From Paraburkholderia panacisoli (GTDB lineage: Bacteria; Pseudomonadota; Gammaproteobacteria; Burkholderiales; Burkholderiaceae): a stretch of 64,000 nucleotides of DNA. The translations under genes were made by a program, and so were the position numbers. The notes under the pieces were generated by a model. That model was not told the DNA's origin. It searched no databases and saw only the letters and a list, made by a program, of their open reading frames with translations. The DNA is taken from NCBI RefSeq assembly GCF_008369935.1, contig NZ_VTUZ01000003.1:401365-465364 (forward strand), given 5' to 3'. How positions within the stretch are numbered: position 1 is the stretch's first letter; every line of letters starts with the position of its first letter. Positions 36,780 to 45,890 of the stretch are shown piece by piece.

Positions 36780-38270
36780 TTACAACCAGCTTGGCTCCCA
36801 AGACCCTATGGGAGTTAGCGGATATTGGTAATTGCCGGGTGTTTTAGACATCTCAACCATTTCCGTTACTCCAGTGTACTTCCCCAATGGAGTACTAACG
36901 GTAAATTGCTCCGGATCCGGGTAAATATGTCCTTCCTTTGATCCCGCCATCGATTTCGCAAAATCGCGGTCATACACGCCCATTTCCGGCAACCACAAAG
37001 CAACCCGCCCCAATGAAACTTTGACGCGATAACTGCCACCTTCTTTAGAGCGTCGGTACAAAGCAGCCATGGCACCCGCAGCAGCTAGCCACCCGGCTGG
37101 ATAATCAGAGATCACCACGTGGGGAGGGTGCTCCGGTTTGTCATCAGTACCTTCTATATTGTTCAGTCCCCACGCTAAACCGGCAGAAACGTCGAAGCCA
37201 GGTCGGTCCGACCAGGGCCCTCTCTCTCCCGCATAGAAGATATCGACGTCAATTAAGTTTGGATTGTGAGCCCTTAGATCGGAATTCGATATGCCAAATC
37301 TTTCGCGCCAACCAGGCCGATGATTGTTGAAATAAATATCCGCCTGCGAAATAAGTTCATAAAACCTGTTGCGGTGCTGGTCCTCTTGCAATTCGAGTTT
37401 GGCAGTTCTCACTCCGACGTGTGAAGTATAGTGAAATATGTCCAGTTCTACATTTGACGGACGAAAAATGTTCAAGACATCTGCACCATGCAATGCGAGA
37501 CTCCTGCCAATTGAAGGTCCTGCGATCACGTGAGACGTGCCCAGCGCCCGGACGCCATCCAATGGCGTTTGCGCGTTTGGTTTGAAGGGGACAGGGTCAC
37601 CATCCGCTACCTTTTCTATCTCTATGAGAGGCATCAAGCCGACGGATTGTAAAAATGCGTCTAGCCTAACGACCTCTTCAATGGGTCGACCGAGAGCCAT
37701 GACAATACCTGCGTCACTGGCTGCGTTCTCAAGATCTTCGCCAACCCATTCTTTGATCGCGTCAGCAATCGAGGCCGGATCGCCGCCAGCACCCAAAAGA
37801 GACATTGCCCGCTGCCTAATCGAAGGATAAATGTTTAGTGGCATTATCCACTTATTGTCCTTCGTCTTATGCATAACAGGCATCGCGAAGAATGGATTAT
37901 ACGGATCAGATTTTCCTGGAAATCCATTCACCAGTTCCCATTTTTTATCCCAAAAGGGAGTAAACCGACGTAGAGCTTTCGGGACATCAACGTGCATATC
38001 TTGACCTTCCCCGGTTCGTTCCCTCCAGATTTTTGCAACAAGAACTGCTTTCGCCGCTAAACTGATTGCAGACATTGTGCCGAATGGAAGACGACTATTT
38101 ACAATTGGGTCCGCTCCAGAAAACGTGAGAGTCCCGCCGATATCATCCACGGAAGCATCGCAAAGATCCAGAACGGACTTCAGATTCTGGTGCAAATCTA
38201 CAGAACAGTCTTTTAGCGGGTTCCTATAGTTGAAGAGGATCTTCTTAGCTAAAGTCTCAGCAGCGGTCAT
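36780..38270 (-). CDS. CoA-transferase family III (CaiB/BaiF) protein
   Basis: A 496-residue protein of the family III CoA-transferases, which move CoA between carboxylic acids. Markers are TPLDGVRALGTSHVIAGPSI with GRSLALHGADVLNIFRPS (the CaiB-type N-terminal Rossmann core), DIYFNNHRPGWRERFGISNS and DVSAGLAWGLNNIEGTDDKP. The order suggests two fused halves or a long N-terminal extension, as in the roughly 500-residue members. The frame is open to 38531, but AGGAAACGAC directly before the ATG at 38270 supports that start. Base composition is clearly more AT-rich than its neighbours, which points to horizontal transfer. It may work with the downstream-situated alpha/beta hydrolase and SDR genes on a carboxylic acid; this is inference. 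Confidence 0.8.
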   Translation of the reverse strand: MTAAETLAKKILFNYRNPLKDCSVDLHQNLKSVLDLCDASVDDIGGTLTFSGADPIVNSRLPFGTMSAISLAAKAVLVAKIWRERTGEGQDMHVDVPKALRRFTPFWDKKWELVNGFPGKSDPYNPFFAMPVMHKTKDNKWIMPLNIYPSIRQRAMSLLGAGGDPASIADAIKEWVGEDLENAASDAGIVMALGRPIEEVVRLDAFLQSVGLMPLIEIEKVADGDPVPFKPNAQTPLDGVRALGTSHVIAGPSIGRSLALHGADVLNIFRPSNVELDIFHYTSHVGVRTAKLELQEDQHRNRFYELISQADIYFNNHRPGWRERFGISNSDLRAHNPNLIDVDIFYAGERGPWSDRPGFDVSAGLAWGLNNIEGTDDKPEHPPHVVISDYPAGWLAAAGAMAALYRRSKEGGSYRVKVSLGRVALWLPEMGVYDRDFAKSMAGSKEGHIYPDPEQFTVSTPLGKYTGVTEMVEMSKTPGNYQYPLTPIGSWEPSWL

Positions 38271-38800
38271 GTCGTTTCCTATCATGATGTTTACGAAGGT
38301 AGTAGGTGAAAAATATTCAATCGGCCGCAGTACCTGCTCACGCACGAGTACATATGGGCGAGCCCGCAAAGCGGCGCAATGATGCAGTGCGATTCTGGTA
38401 AGTCTGGGGAGGATGTTAAGCGCCGTGGATAGCGGAACAAGTCGCCCGCATTGCACGCCCGCTTGTTGCAGTTCAGGTAACTCCTTTTGCGCGTAGCTCA
38501 GCGACGCACAACAATCCATTTCTGTCTCCATTTAAAGGCGGTCGGACTGAGCGAAAGCCGGACCGTCGATAGTCATAAATTGACATGGGGACGACAGGGG
38601 CAACCCGGCGTCGTCATCATGGATGGCCGAACAATGCAGTCAACCTGCAAGTCCGGCGGTCGTCGCCACATTGAGGGACGATCGCACAAGCGGAATATGC
38701 GTCGATTTTCTCGACGGACTCCAACTTGGATAGGTAGGAGCCGCGATAGCAAGCGTGTGACGCACGCTAGAAGCAAAATATCACAGGGTCCGACATCTGA
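38271..38800. other. Upstream region of the CoA-transferase gene
   Basis: About 530 bases. The CoA-transferase frame remains open to 38531, but this extension (Cys-rich, with RLTRIALHHCAALRARPYVL) has no match I can name and lacks a ribosome-binding site. The rest looks non-coding. Confidence 0.4.
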
Positions 38801-39640
38801 TTAAGCAGCGTCAAGAAAAAGATTTGTATGCCTAACGAAGAGATCCGGGTACTGAAACTGAGATCCGTGACCGGAGTTCGGATAGAGAATGAGTTGGGCG
38901 TTAGGAATGTACTGCTGAAGCGTAAACGAGTTGACCGTCGGCGCCATAATGTCGTTGTGACCGTTCACAACCAGCGTCGGATGCATAATCCTCTTCAATT
39001 CTGCGTACCGTTCTCCGCGCGGCTGGCGCCACTCCATGATCGCTGCCGTTTGCGCCAGCATGGTCTGAACCGACGAAGGATTGTCCGCGTCTTTTCGCTG
39101 GTGGCGACGCTCCCAGAAGGCTTTTCCGGCTTCCTGGCTGGACGCGGTTGGAGCGAAAAACAGATAAAGGAAGTCCTCCAGGCTGGGTACGGCATTTGCC
39201 GCGACCTCCCTGATGCGAGGATCGGAAGGAGGTTCACCGTTCCGGGGCGCTGTCCCTGCTAATACCAGGCGTCTGATAAGGTCGGCGTGCCTTAGGGCAA
39301 AGCTTTGCGCGACATAACCACCAAGGGAAAATCCGAGGACGTCCACCTTTGGCAGTTCCAGAGCCTTGACAAACACCGCAACGTGATCGGCCATAGCGTC
39401 AATCGTGTCTGGCGTCTCTCCGCTCGTACTTGCGACACCGGCATTATTAAAGAGGATCACTGGCCTTCCGTGTGCAAGGCCGTCCGTTACCAACGGGTCC
39501 CAGTTGTCCATGCCACCCCGAAAATGTTGCAGGAAGAGCAGGGGCGTACCTGTGTCGGTTCCGAAGCGCCGATAGGCATAGCGGATCCCATCGCTTTCTA
39601 CAAATTGAGTCTTCGCCGTGTCGTGATTTTCAGTCTTCAT
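38801..39640 (-). CDS. Alpha/beta fold hydrolase
   Basis: A 279-residue alpha/beta hydrolase. It has [20 protein letters not shown] (oxyanion HxxG-like region as HFRGG), the nucleophile elbow [11 protein letters not shown] (Ser near residue 105), an acidic residue in [11 protein letters not shown] and the catalytic His in [11 protein letters not shown]. The pattern '[20 protein letters not shown]' is typical of a proteobacterial subgroup often found beside reductases and HxlR or TetR regulators. It probably forms a transcription unit with the disrupted SDR gene upstream on the same strand. Substrate unknown. Confidence 0.85.
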   Translation of the reverse strand: MKTENHDTAKTQFVESDGIRYAYRRFGTDTGTPLLFLQHFRGGMDNWDPLVTDGLAHGRPVILFNNAGVASTSGETPDTIDAMADHVAVFVKALELPKVDVLGFSLGGYVAQSFALRHADLIRRLVLAGTAPRNGEPPSDPRIREVAANAVPSLEDFLYLFFAPTASSQEAGKAFWERRHQRKDADNPSSVQTMLAQTAAIMEWRQPRGERYAELKRIMHPTLVVNGHNDIMAPTVNSFTLQQYIPNAQLILYPNSGHGSQFQYPDLFVRHTNLFLDAA

Positions 39641-39660
39641 TTTGCGTTCCTATAATTGCA

Positions 39661-40279
39661 GTCGGAAAGGGAGTTACATACAGTTTGGGTGCGAGAGGAG
39701 CTAAATCTCCTAGGTCGTCCCAAAGGGGTTGGCGATTCAAACTTCGCCAAAAGTTCCGGTTGCTCAGTCGACGCGCTCGTGAGTGCGGTCCGCACGTGTT
39801 GGGATACCAACCGCCCGTCATTCCCAGCACGAATGCTGTATGACGATGCTTCCGCACATGGTCATGTGCTTCGCTGCAGTCCGCGCGCAGAACAACATTC
39901 CTGTCAGATTGACGGCGATCAGCGCATTCCAGTCTTCGAGGCCTAATTCCATTGAAGCCCGACGACGATTGATTCCAGCGTTGTTGAAAAGCACGTCGAT
40001 TCGGCCGTACCGGTTGCCTATCCCGTCGAACACTTCCTCAACGGCAGTGGGGGCCGTGACATCCATCGTGATGGTCCGAGCGCTGCTTCCTATTTCGTCT
40101 GCTGCGTCGCTGGCTGCCGCGCTATCGGAATCGAGGATCACGACTGAGGCTCCAACACTGGCAAACATATGCGCCGTGGTGCGCCCGATTCCGCTCCACC
40201 CTCCGGTGACCACGGCGGTACGTCCATCAAGACGAAAACTCGGCAAACCGTTCATCGTTCCTCGTGTGTGAAATGTCAT
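39661..40279 (-). pseudogene. Short-chain dehydrogenase/reductase, disrupted
   Basis: The N-terminal 145 codons are intact: LDGRTAVVTGGWSGIGRTTA (nucleotide-binding TGGxxGIG), VLFNNAGINRRRASMELGLE and LTGMLFCARTAAKHMTMCGS. Near 39850 the frame is lost; a second frame continues with LGMTGGWYPNT, and a third has the C-terminal part LLAKFESPTPLGRPRR. The catalytic Tyr-x-x-x-Lys segment between them is deleted. The product is therefore a dead SDR. Start could be 40279 or Met9 (40255, GAGGAA upstream). It is divergent from the HxlR gene, the usual layout of a regulated oxidoreductase. Confidence 0.8.
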
Positions 40280-40302
40280 TTCCGTACCTTCATGGAAGTA
40301 AA

Positions 40303-40315
40303 TACTATTATAGTA
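40303..40315. promoter_or_regulatory. Perfect inverted repeat, candidate HxlR operator (site 1)
   Basis: TACTATTATAGTA is a perfect 6-1-6 dyad in the divergent SDR/HxlR intergenic region, 24 bases upstream of the SDR start. It fits the TACT...AGTA pattern known for HxlR/YodB-type sites. Confidence 0.55.
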
Positions 40316-40342
40316 GCTGACGTTTGCAAGTGCGCGTAAACC

Positions 40343-40356
40343 ACTATCTTGATAGT
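40343..40356. promoter_or_regulatory. Perfect inverted repeat, candidate HxlR operator (site 2)
   Basis: ACTATCTTGATAGT is a perfect 6-2-6 dyad, 43 bases upstream of the regulator start. It shares ACTAT/ATAGT arms with site 1 and with the dyad at 4488-4505. Confidence 0.6.
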
Positions 40357-40398
40357 ATTGACTTGCATAACAGTATCGTGATCGTTACACTGAATGCT

Positions 40399-40911
40399 AT
40401 GAAACGTAAGAGCTATAGTGCGATGCAGTGCCCCGTTGCGAGGACCTTGGAGCGCGTGGGTGACTGGTGGAGTCTTCTGATTCTGAGAGACTCGATGATG
40501 GGGGTGACCCGCTTCGACGAGTTTCGTGAGAGTCTGGGGATTTCACCGACCATCCTGAGCCGTCGGCTCAAACAGTTGGTTAGCAGCGGAATCCTCGAAC
40601 GGAAGGTGTCTGCCGACTCTCCAGTCAGGGTGGAATATCTGCTTACGGAATTGGGCAAAGCATTTGAACCGGTCCTGCTTTTGCTCCATTCCTTCGGGAA
40701 TGCCCATTTCGCCCCCGAGGGAGCCTCGGCCGTTGTCGTTCACGGTAGGACCGGAAAGGCCACTGATCTACGGGTCGTTGACCGTGTCTCAGGTAAGGAT
40801 GCGAGTTGGCCAGAGTTTTGGCTGGTCCCGGGCGACGCAGCCGGGGTGGCAATGCGAAGCAAGCTGGCGACTGTGAATAGCCAACTCGGTAACCAGACGG
40901 TTGGCACCTAA
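40399..40911 (+). CDS. HxlR family transcriptional regulator
   Basis: A 170-residue HxlR-type winged-helix protein. It has the typical start MKRKSYSAMQCPVARTLERV with the conserved Cys in MQCPVA, then GDWWSLLILRDSMMGVTRFD, the recognition helix region LGISPTILSRRLKQLVSSGI and the wing VRVEYLLTELGKAFEPVL. The C-terminal 50 residues go beyond the DNA-binding domain (RTGKATDLRVVDRVSGKDAS), as in longer HxlR proteins with a small extra domain. The start at 40399 fits the family; the open frame further upstream crosses operator DNA. It probably controls the divergent SDR gene and itself. Confidence 0.85.
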   Translation: MKRKSYSAMQCPVARTLERVGDWWSLLILRDSMMGVTRFDEFRESLGISPTILSRRLKQLVSSGILERKVSADSPVRVEYLLTELGKAFEPVLLLLHSFGNAHFAPEGASAVVVHGRTGKATDLRVVDRVSGKDASWPEFWLVPGDAAGVAMRSKLATVNSQLGNQTVGT

Positions 40912-41081
40912 GTCGTTTGCAGGCGTCTCGCCCATGAAGTTGCGCGAGGCATGAGAGCGGCGGCTTTCGCTCCGGGAAGAGACATTCGCGATTGCCGCTA
41001 TGAGCAGATATTGATGGCGCAGCGAAACCGTGAGTGCGGTAGGGCGAACCCTGAGCAAAAGGCCACTGGCGCCTGGACGCG

Positions 41082-42305
41082 CTACATGAAGTTGCGCGTG
41101 TGCAGCGACGCCAGCTGTTTCGCGTGTTCGCCTTCGAAGCCGAGCCGCACCAGCCTCGTGTAGCGACCATCGGCCATGTCGCGTATCAACTGCTGCACCC
41201 GTGCGTAGTCGCGCGCCACGCCGGCCGCTGTCAGTTCGCCAGCGGCGGCGAGGATGAGCGCGTCGAATACCTCTTCGTTAAGCCCGGCGGTGCCGGCCAG
41301 CGCGCTGTGGCGGTGCTCGACAGCCTGAGCGAGCCGCAAGCGTAGCGCTGGTTCGCGCTCCAGCCGGTACAACAGGTGCGACATACCGAGCGCGACGTGA
41401 CGCGCCTCGTCATGGGCGGCAAGGCGCGCGATCTGGCGGGTCAGCGGGTCCGGCCCGCTGGTCTGGAGAAACTGCAGAAGCGTGACGAAGGTGCCTTCGC
41501 CGAGAACCGATAGCAGAAAACTCGCAACGGAGAAATCGGGCTCGTCGAACAGGCTCTTGAGCGACGCCTGCCCGCCCGCCGTCGACAGCAGGGGTTCGTG
41601 TCCGTTATGACGGATACGGCGGGTGAACACCTCGACGTGGCGTGCCTCATCGGCCACCTGGATGGCCAGCGCGGCCTGCAGTTCGCGGTAGTGCGGATGC
41701 AGTTGCCCGAGAAACCGTGCCGGCACGATAAGCGCGGCATTTTCGTTCTCGACCATGTAGGTCATGATCTGCACGACGGCGGCTTCCACTGGCGGCGAAT
41801 TGTCGAACGGCACGTGCCAGTCGATCGCGTCGTCGGGGTTCCACTGCGCGGCGACCGCCTGCGCATAGAGGTAGGCGACGTTGTCCGCCCAGACCTCCTG
41901 TTTGCAGTCGAGGCGGAACGCGTAAGCGGGCGAGCCGGCTTCCACCTGAGCGCCTCGGGCCGCAAGCCCCCAGCCGGGCAGTGCACGCTCCGCCACGGCG
42001 CCGGGCAAGCGTGGGTCGCTTTGCCCCGTGCGCAGCGCATCGCGCCAGCGGCCATATTTCGTGCCGCGCTCAATCAGCGCAAACCGGCGCGGCCCGTCAT
42101 CTGTTCCCCATTGCAGCCAATGCCCCTGGCTGCGACACCAGTCTTCCAGTTGCACGTCCCAGCCGGGCGCCGTTCCGCTCACGCGTAGTGATTGACCCAG
42201 CGCCAGTGCGGCCAGCGCGTGCCTGACCAGCAGATGCGCACCGGAGTCGAAGCCGAGCGCCTCAATATCGATAAGCGGGTTCGATGATGCATCCTTGATC
42301 GTCAT
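41082..42305 (-). CDS. TusA-like / ferritin-like diiron fusion protein
   Basis: A 407-residue two-domain protein. Residues 10-65 look like a TusA fold (IDIEALGFDSGAHLLVRHAL, then WDVQLEDWCRSQGHWLQW), but the catalytic Cys-Pro-x-Pro is absent. Residues 170-390 are a ferritin-like four-helix domain with a complete diiron set in two repeats: YMVENENA (Glu186/188) with VADEARHVEVF (Glu220, His223), and LGEGTF (Glu270) with AHDEARHVALG (Glu300, His303). Such sites bind two irons and activate O2 for oxidation or N/C-oxygenation. Its start overlaps the preceding gene by 44 bases, so translation is coupled. It is the last gene of a three-gene operon with an acyl-CoA-dehydrogenase-like flavoprotein and a PhnD-like protein. 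Function unknown. Confidence 0.75.
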   Translation of the reverse strand: MTIKDASSNPLIDIEALGFDSGAHLLVRHALAALALGQSLRVSGTAPGWDVQLEDWCRSQGHWLQWGTDDGPRRFALIERGTKYGRWRDALRTGQSDPRLPGAVAERALPGWGLAARGAQVEAGSPAYAFRLDCKQEVWADNVAYLYAQAVAAQWNPDDAIDWHVPFDNSPPVEAAVVQIMTYMVENENAALIVPARFLGQLHPHYRELQAALAIQVADEARHVEVFTRRIRHNGHEPLLSTAGGQASLKSLFDEPDFSVASFLLSVLGEGTFVTLLQFLQTSGPDPLTRQIARLAAHDEARHVALGMSHLLYRLEREPALRLRLAQAVEHRHSALAGTAGLNEEVFDALILAAAGELTAAGVARDYARVQQLIRDMADGRYTRLVRLGFEGEHAKQLASLHTRNFM

Positions 42306-43128
42306 AGAAACCTTCGTCCGTCACTGCGCGTTCGAGCAGCGCATAGCCGCTCGAACGGCCGGGCCGCCAGACCCTGAGGCCTTCCAGTTCAAGCAGCGGA
42401 CGCACCTGGGCGTCGTTCCAGTCGATTGCGAGCAGGATGTCGCCGAAGCGTCCGGCGTCTTCCTGCGCGACGCCCGGGCTCACCGTCATGTTGCAGTGGT
42501 CGTAGGCGTCCGTGGTCGCAACGATGCGCGTGGCGCCCGCGGGCAGCGTGCCCTCGTTCGCAAAGGCGCGGTAGTTGCCGGCGATCATCCACGTCGCATC
42601 GATCTCGCCCCGCACGAGCGCGCTCGCCGCATCGCGTTCACCGCCGATATGATCACCGTGCTTGCCGCCGAGCAGGTCGAAGCGGCGCGCCTGGTAATCA
42701 CGTCCGGCAACAAGGCCGCCTTTGTGGCGCAGATGGTCAAGCGGAATCAGCGTGGCCTGCGGCGAGTCGATCGCGCCGAAGCCGATCGTCGTGCCGCGAA
42801 GGTCGGCGAGGCTCTGCACGTTGCTGGCGGCGGGCACTACCAGGACCGAATGCAGATCGATATCGCTGTCGCGCATGGCGAGCGGCCACACGTGCTGGCC
42901 ATGCGCGCGTGCCAGGCGTTCTGCTCGCACCCAGGCAAGCGGCGAGTTCCAGGCGAACGCAATGTCGCCCGTGAACTGGGCTTCGACCAGTCGTTCGTAG
43001 TTCGAGTAGAGAAGATAGTCGAACTCGAAGCCGCGTTCGGCGAACCAGGCTTTGAAGCCTTCCCAGATCGTGACGACTTTGGGCGCATAAGCGACTGCGC
43101 CTAGCATCAGAGGAGCACGCGTGGGCAT
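42262..43128 (-). CDS. PhnD/SsuA-like periplasmic-binding fold protein without signal peptide
   Basis: A 288-residue protein of the phosphonate/phosphite-binding (PhnD) type II periplasmic-binding fold. Markers are YERLVEAQFTGDIAFAWNSP near residue 44, SLADLRGTTIGFGAIDSPQA near 95 and the hinge-region RGEIDATWMIAGNY near 164. It starts MPTRAPLMLGAVAYAPKVVT with no signal peptide or lipobox, so it should stay in the cytoplasm; the start has GGAG nine bases upstream and fits the family's first strand. No ABC permease or ATPase is near. It may bind a small substrate or cofactor for the two enzymes in the operon. A related fold is used by some oxygenase-linked proteins, but I cannot assign it. 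Confidence 0.75.
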   Translation of the reverse strand: MPTRAPLMLGAVAYAPKVVTIWEGFKAWFAERGFEFDYLLYSNYERLVEAQFTGDIAFAWNSPLAWVRAERLARAHGQHVWPLAMRDSDIDLHSVLVVPAASNVQSLADLRGTTIGFGAIDSPQATLIPLDHLRHKGGLVAGRDYQARRFDLLGGKHGDHIGGERDAASALVRGEIDATWMIAGNYRAFANEGTLPAGATRIVATTDAYDHCNMTVSPGVAQEDAGRFGDILLAIDWNDAQVRPLLELEGLRVWRPGRSSGYALLERAVTDEGFYDDQGCIIEPAYRY

Positions 43129-43150
43129 AGGACAGTCTCCAAATGTCGGC

Positions 43151-44272
43151 TCAGGCGAGCGGCATGTCACACAGCACGCGGCCAATGAAGTCGTACAGCA
43201 CGTCGGAAGTCGGCGCCGCCATGACGGAGGCGGTGCGCGCGTCGCGAAACAGCCGCTCGATGCCGATCTCCTTGCGGAAGGCCGCGCCACCACAGGTGCG
43301 CATCGCGGTGTCGGTCACGTCAAGCGCTGCTTCCGCGGCGGCCACCTTCACCTGCAGCACGCGCAGCATCGCGTCGGGTCGTGCGGCCACCATCGCGGCC
43401 AGCGTGTCGTCGCGCAACGCGCGGGCCTGGTCGGCACGAAGGCGCGCACGCGCGAGGTAGGCACGGATGGTGGGCAGGTCTGCGAGCGTGCTGCCGGTCT
43501 CCGCAAAGCGGTTGCCGGTGATATGTGCCGTGGCGCGCTGCAGCACGCCATCCATCAAACCGATGGAACTCGATGCGACCAGCGTTGTGAACACCGGCAA
43601 CGCGTCGCCGTTCATGATCTCGAAGCCTCCGCCATCCGGGCCGAGCATCGTGCTGGCAGGGACGCGCAGATTGTCCGCGCGGATCGGCGCGGATGCGTTG
43701 CCGCGCAGCCCGAGGCCGTCGAAGGGCTGCGGGCAATGAAGTCCGGGCAGGCGGCTGTCGACCAGCCAGAGCGTGCTTGCGCCTTGCGCGGCCAGCGCCG
43801 GCTGTGACGACCAGACGTAGGAGTCGGCTTCCTGCGCCGACGTGACCATGGTCTTGCTGCCGTTCAGCACGAAGCCGTCGTCATCAGGTTGTGCGGTGCC
43901 GACGGGCGCCCAGAAGTGGCTGCGCGTTCCGGTTTCGGACCACGCGAGCGTCGTGAGGTGGCGACCCTGTGCGATGGCGCGTCTCACATCTGGCGGCCCG
44001 TATTTTTCGATTAGTACGGCGGCGGTGTAGTGCATGGTCACCACCATCGCCGTGGACGGACATTCCCGCGCAATGCGCTCGACCACCTGGGCCGCGTCGG
44101 CCAGCCCCAAGCCCATGCCGCCGAACTCTGCCGGACTGAGGAGACCGAGCAGGCCGGCTTTGCCAAGAGCATCGAGGGCAGCACGCGGAAAGCGGGCAAG
44201 TTGATCGGTCTCGCGGGCCGCGGGGGAAATCACCGTATGAATGACATGATCCAGCGCTTCGACATAGGACAT
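43151..44272 (-). CDS. Acyl-CoA dehydrogenase-like flavoprotein
   Basis: A 373-residue member of the acyl-CoA dehydrogenase/flavin monooxygenase fold. It has GKAGLLGLLSPAEFGGMGLG, AWSETGTRSHFWAP (FAD-contacting strand, typical of group D/DszC-like members), NGSKTMVTSAQEADSYV, and the C-terminal CGGAAFRKEIGIERLFRDAR. It likely uses FAD or FMNH2; the lack of a clear catalytic Glu and the DszC-like motif suggest oxygenase activity as a possibility. GGGAG lies nine bases before the ATG at 44272; the upstream open frame is not used. It is the first gene of the operon with the PhnD-like gene (22 bp gap) and the ferritin-like fusion. Confidence 0.8.
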   Translation of the reverse strand: MSYVEALDHVIHTVISPAARETDQLARFPRAALDALGKAGLLGLLSPAEFGGMGLGLADAAQVVERIARECPSTAMVVTMHYTAAVLIEKYGPPDVRRAIAQGRHLTTLAWSETGTRSHFWAPVGTAQPDDDGFVLNGSKTMVTSAQEADSYVWSSQPALAAQGASTLWLVDSRLPGLHCPQPFDGLGLRGNASAPIRADNLRVPASTMLGPDGGGFEIMNGDALPVFTTLVASSSIGLMDGVLQRATAHITGNRFAETGSTLADLPTIRAYLARARLRADQARALRDDTLAAMVAARPDAMLRVLQVKVAAAEAALDVTDTAMRTCGGAAFRKEIGIERLFRDARTASVMAAPTSDVLYDFIGRVLCDMPLA

Positions 44273-44605
44273 CGGACAGACTCCCGTGCTGTTTCGGCAG
44301 GAACGGTTGACTGGCGGTGTCGATGCGACGAGCCATAGGCAAAGCTCTGGGCGGGGCGGAGTGGCTGCCCCAAGGTGCTTCCGTCGCATGCAGACCTGCA
44401 ACAACGACTCCCGCACTTGAAAAGGACCCAAGGCACGTCAGATGTGCCGCAGGTCGGGTGATTATTGCACGAAGACGATTGGATCCTGTTGGCCGGTTTT
44501 CATTCGACGGCGGACACTAACGTCGGTGCCCCGGTGGAGCCAGGGACCAGGTGCGCTTTGCCAACGAGCTCTGACATTCTTCTTGCGGCCGTAACAACAG
44601 CGCCC
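44273..44605. other. Intergenic region, likely promoter of the flavoprotein operon
   Basis: About 330 bases between the dctA-like gene and the flavoprotein operon. No gene or clear terminator seen. Confidence 0.5.
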
Positions 44606-45865
44606 TCATTCAAGGCTCGCGGCGGCAACGCCTATATCGTTGCGGCGCGCTTCCCATTTTGCGATCACGGCTGTCGCGACGCTGTTGCCGATCACATTTG
44701 TCATCGTGCGGCCCATGTCGAGAATCTGGTCAATCGCCAATACCATCACCACGCCGTCAAGCGGCAAGTGAAAGAGCGGCGCCACGGCGGCAACGACCAC
44801 CACCGAGCCGCGCGGCACGCTGGCCATCCCCTTGCTGCTCAGCATCAGCACGAGCAACATCACGATCTGTTGCGACAGTGGCATGTCGATGCCGAAAGCC
44901 TGTGCGATAAAGATCGCCGCGAACGACTGATACATCATCGAGCCGTCCAGATTGAACACGTAACCCAGCGGCAACGTGAACCCGATCACTTTCTTGTCGA
45001 CACCGAATTTCTCGAGCGCTTCGATCAGGCGCGGATAGGCGGCTTCACTACTGGCGGTCGAAAACGCCAGCATTGCCGGTTCGCGCACCGCCTTGATCAA
45101 TGGACCGGCCCGCTTGCCGAGGAAACAATATCCGACGCCGATGAGAATCCCCCACAGCAGAACCAGACCGAGATAGAACGAGCCGATCAGTTTGCCGTAA
45201 GTGATGAGGATGCCGAGGCCACGCAACGTCACAGCCGAGGCGATCGCTCCAAACACGCCAAACGGCGCCACGCGCATCACGTAGCCGGTCAGGCGCAGCA
45301 TGACTTCCACCAACCCGTCGATGGCCTGTATCAGCACCTTGACGCGGGGATCATGTTTGAGCGCACCCAGCCCAACGCCGAACAGTAACGAGAACACCAG
45401 AATCTGCAGGATGTCGTTGCGGGCCATCGCGTCGAGCAGGCTGTTCGGGAACGCATGTTCGACGATGTCCTTGAAGTTCAGCCCGGCGGTGTTGAGGCCG
45501 GTATTGATGTTGTCGCCACTCGCAGTCATGTGCAATCCGCTGCCTGGCTGCAGCGCATTGGCCAATAGCAGACCCAGCACCAGCGAGACCAGCGAGGCAC
45601 ACAGGAACCAGACGACAGTGCGCAAGCCGATGCGCCCGACATCTTGACCTCCGTCCATGCCGGCCAGTCCTGAAACAAGCGTCGCGAAAACGAGCGGCGC
45701 GATGATCATCTTGATGAGCCGCAGGAAAATGTCCGTGACGATCGAGAAATATCCGGCGATGACCTTGGCTTGGGCTGGGTCGGCAGCACCGGCATGGCAT
45801 GCATATCCGGCGACAACACCCAGTACCATACCGACGGCGATATAGAATGTGAGGCGATTTTTCAT
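44606..45865 (-). CDS. Dicarboxylate/amino acid:cation symporter (DctA/GltP family)
   Basis: A 419-residue inner-membrane secondary transporter of the DAACS family. Typical motifs are LRLIKMIIAPLVFATLVSGL near residue 50, AFSTASSEAAYPRLIEALEK (the serine-rich reentrant loop) and GYVFNLDGSMMYQSFAAIFI (the NxDGxxMY substrate/cation motif). It imports acidic compounds such as aspartate, glutamate, C4-dicarboxylates or hydroxyaspartate with protons or sodium. AAGGAA eight bases before the ATG at 45865 decides the start. It is the last gene of the five-gene hydroxyaspartate operon and should supply its substrate. Confidence 0.9.
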   Translation of the reverse strand: MKNRLTFYIAVGMVLGVVAGYACHAGAADPAQAKVIAGYFSIVTDIFLRLIKMIIAPLVFATLVSGLAGMDGGQDVGRIGLRTVVWFLCASLVSLVLGLLLANALQPGSGLHMTASGDNINTGLNTAGLNFKDIVEHAFPNSLLDAMARNDILQILVFSLLFGVGLGALKHDPRVKVLIQAIDGLVEVMLRLTGYVMRVAPFGVFGAIASAVTLRGLGILITYGKLIGSFYLGLVLLWGILIGVGYCFLGKRAGPLIKAVREPAMLAFSTASSEAAYPRLIEALEKFGVDKKVIGFTLPLGYVFNLDGSMMYQSFAAIFIAQAFGIDMPLSQQIVMLLVLMLSSKGMASVPRGSVVVVAAVAPLFHLPLDGVVMVLAIDQILDMGRTMTNVIGNSVATAVIAKWEARRNDIGVAAASLE

Positions 45866-45890
45866 CGTGTTCCTTGCTGGTAGGGTCGCT

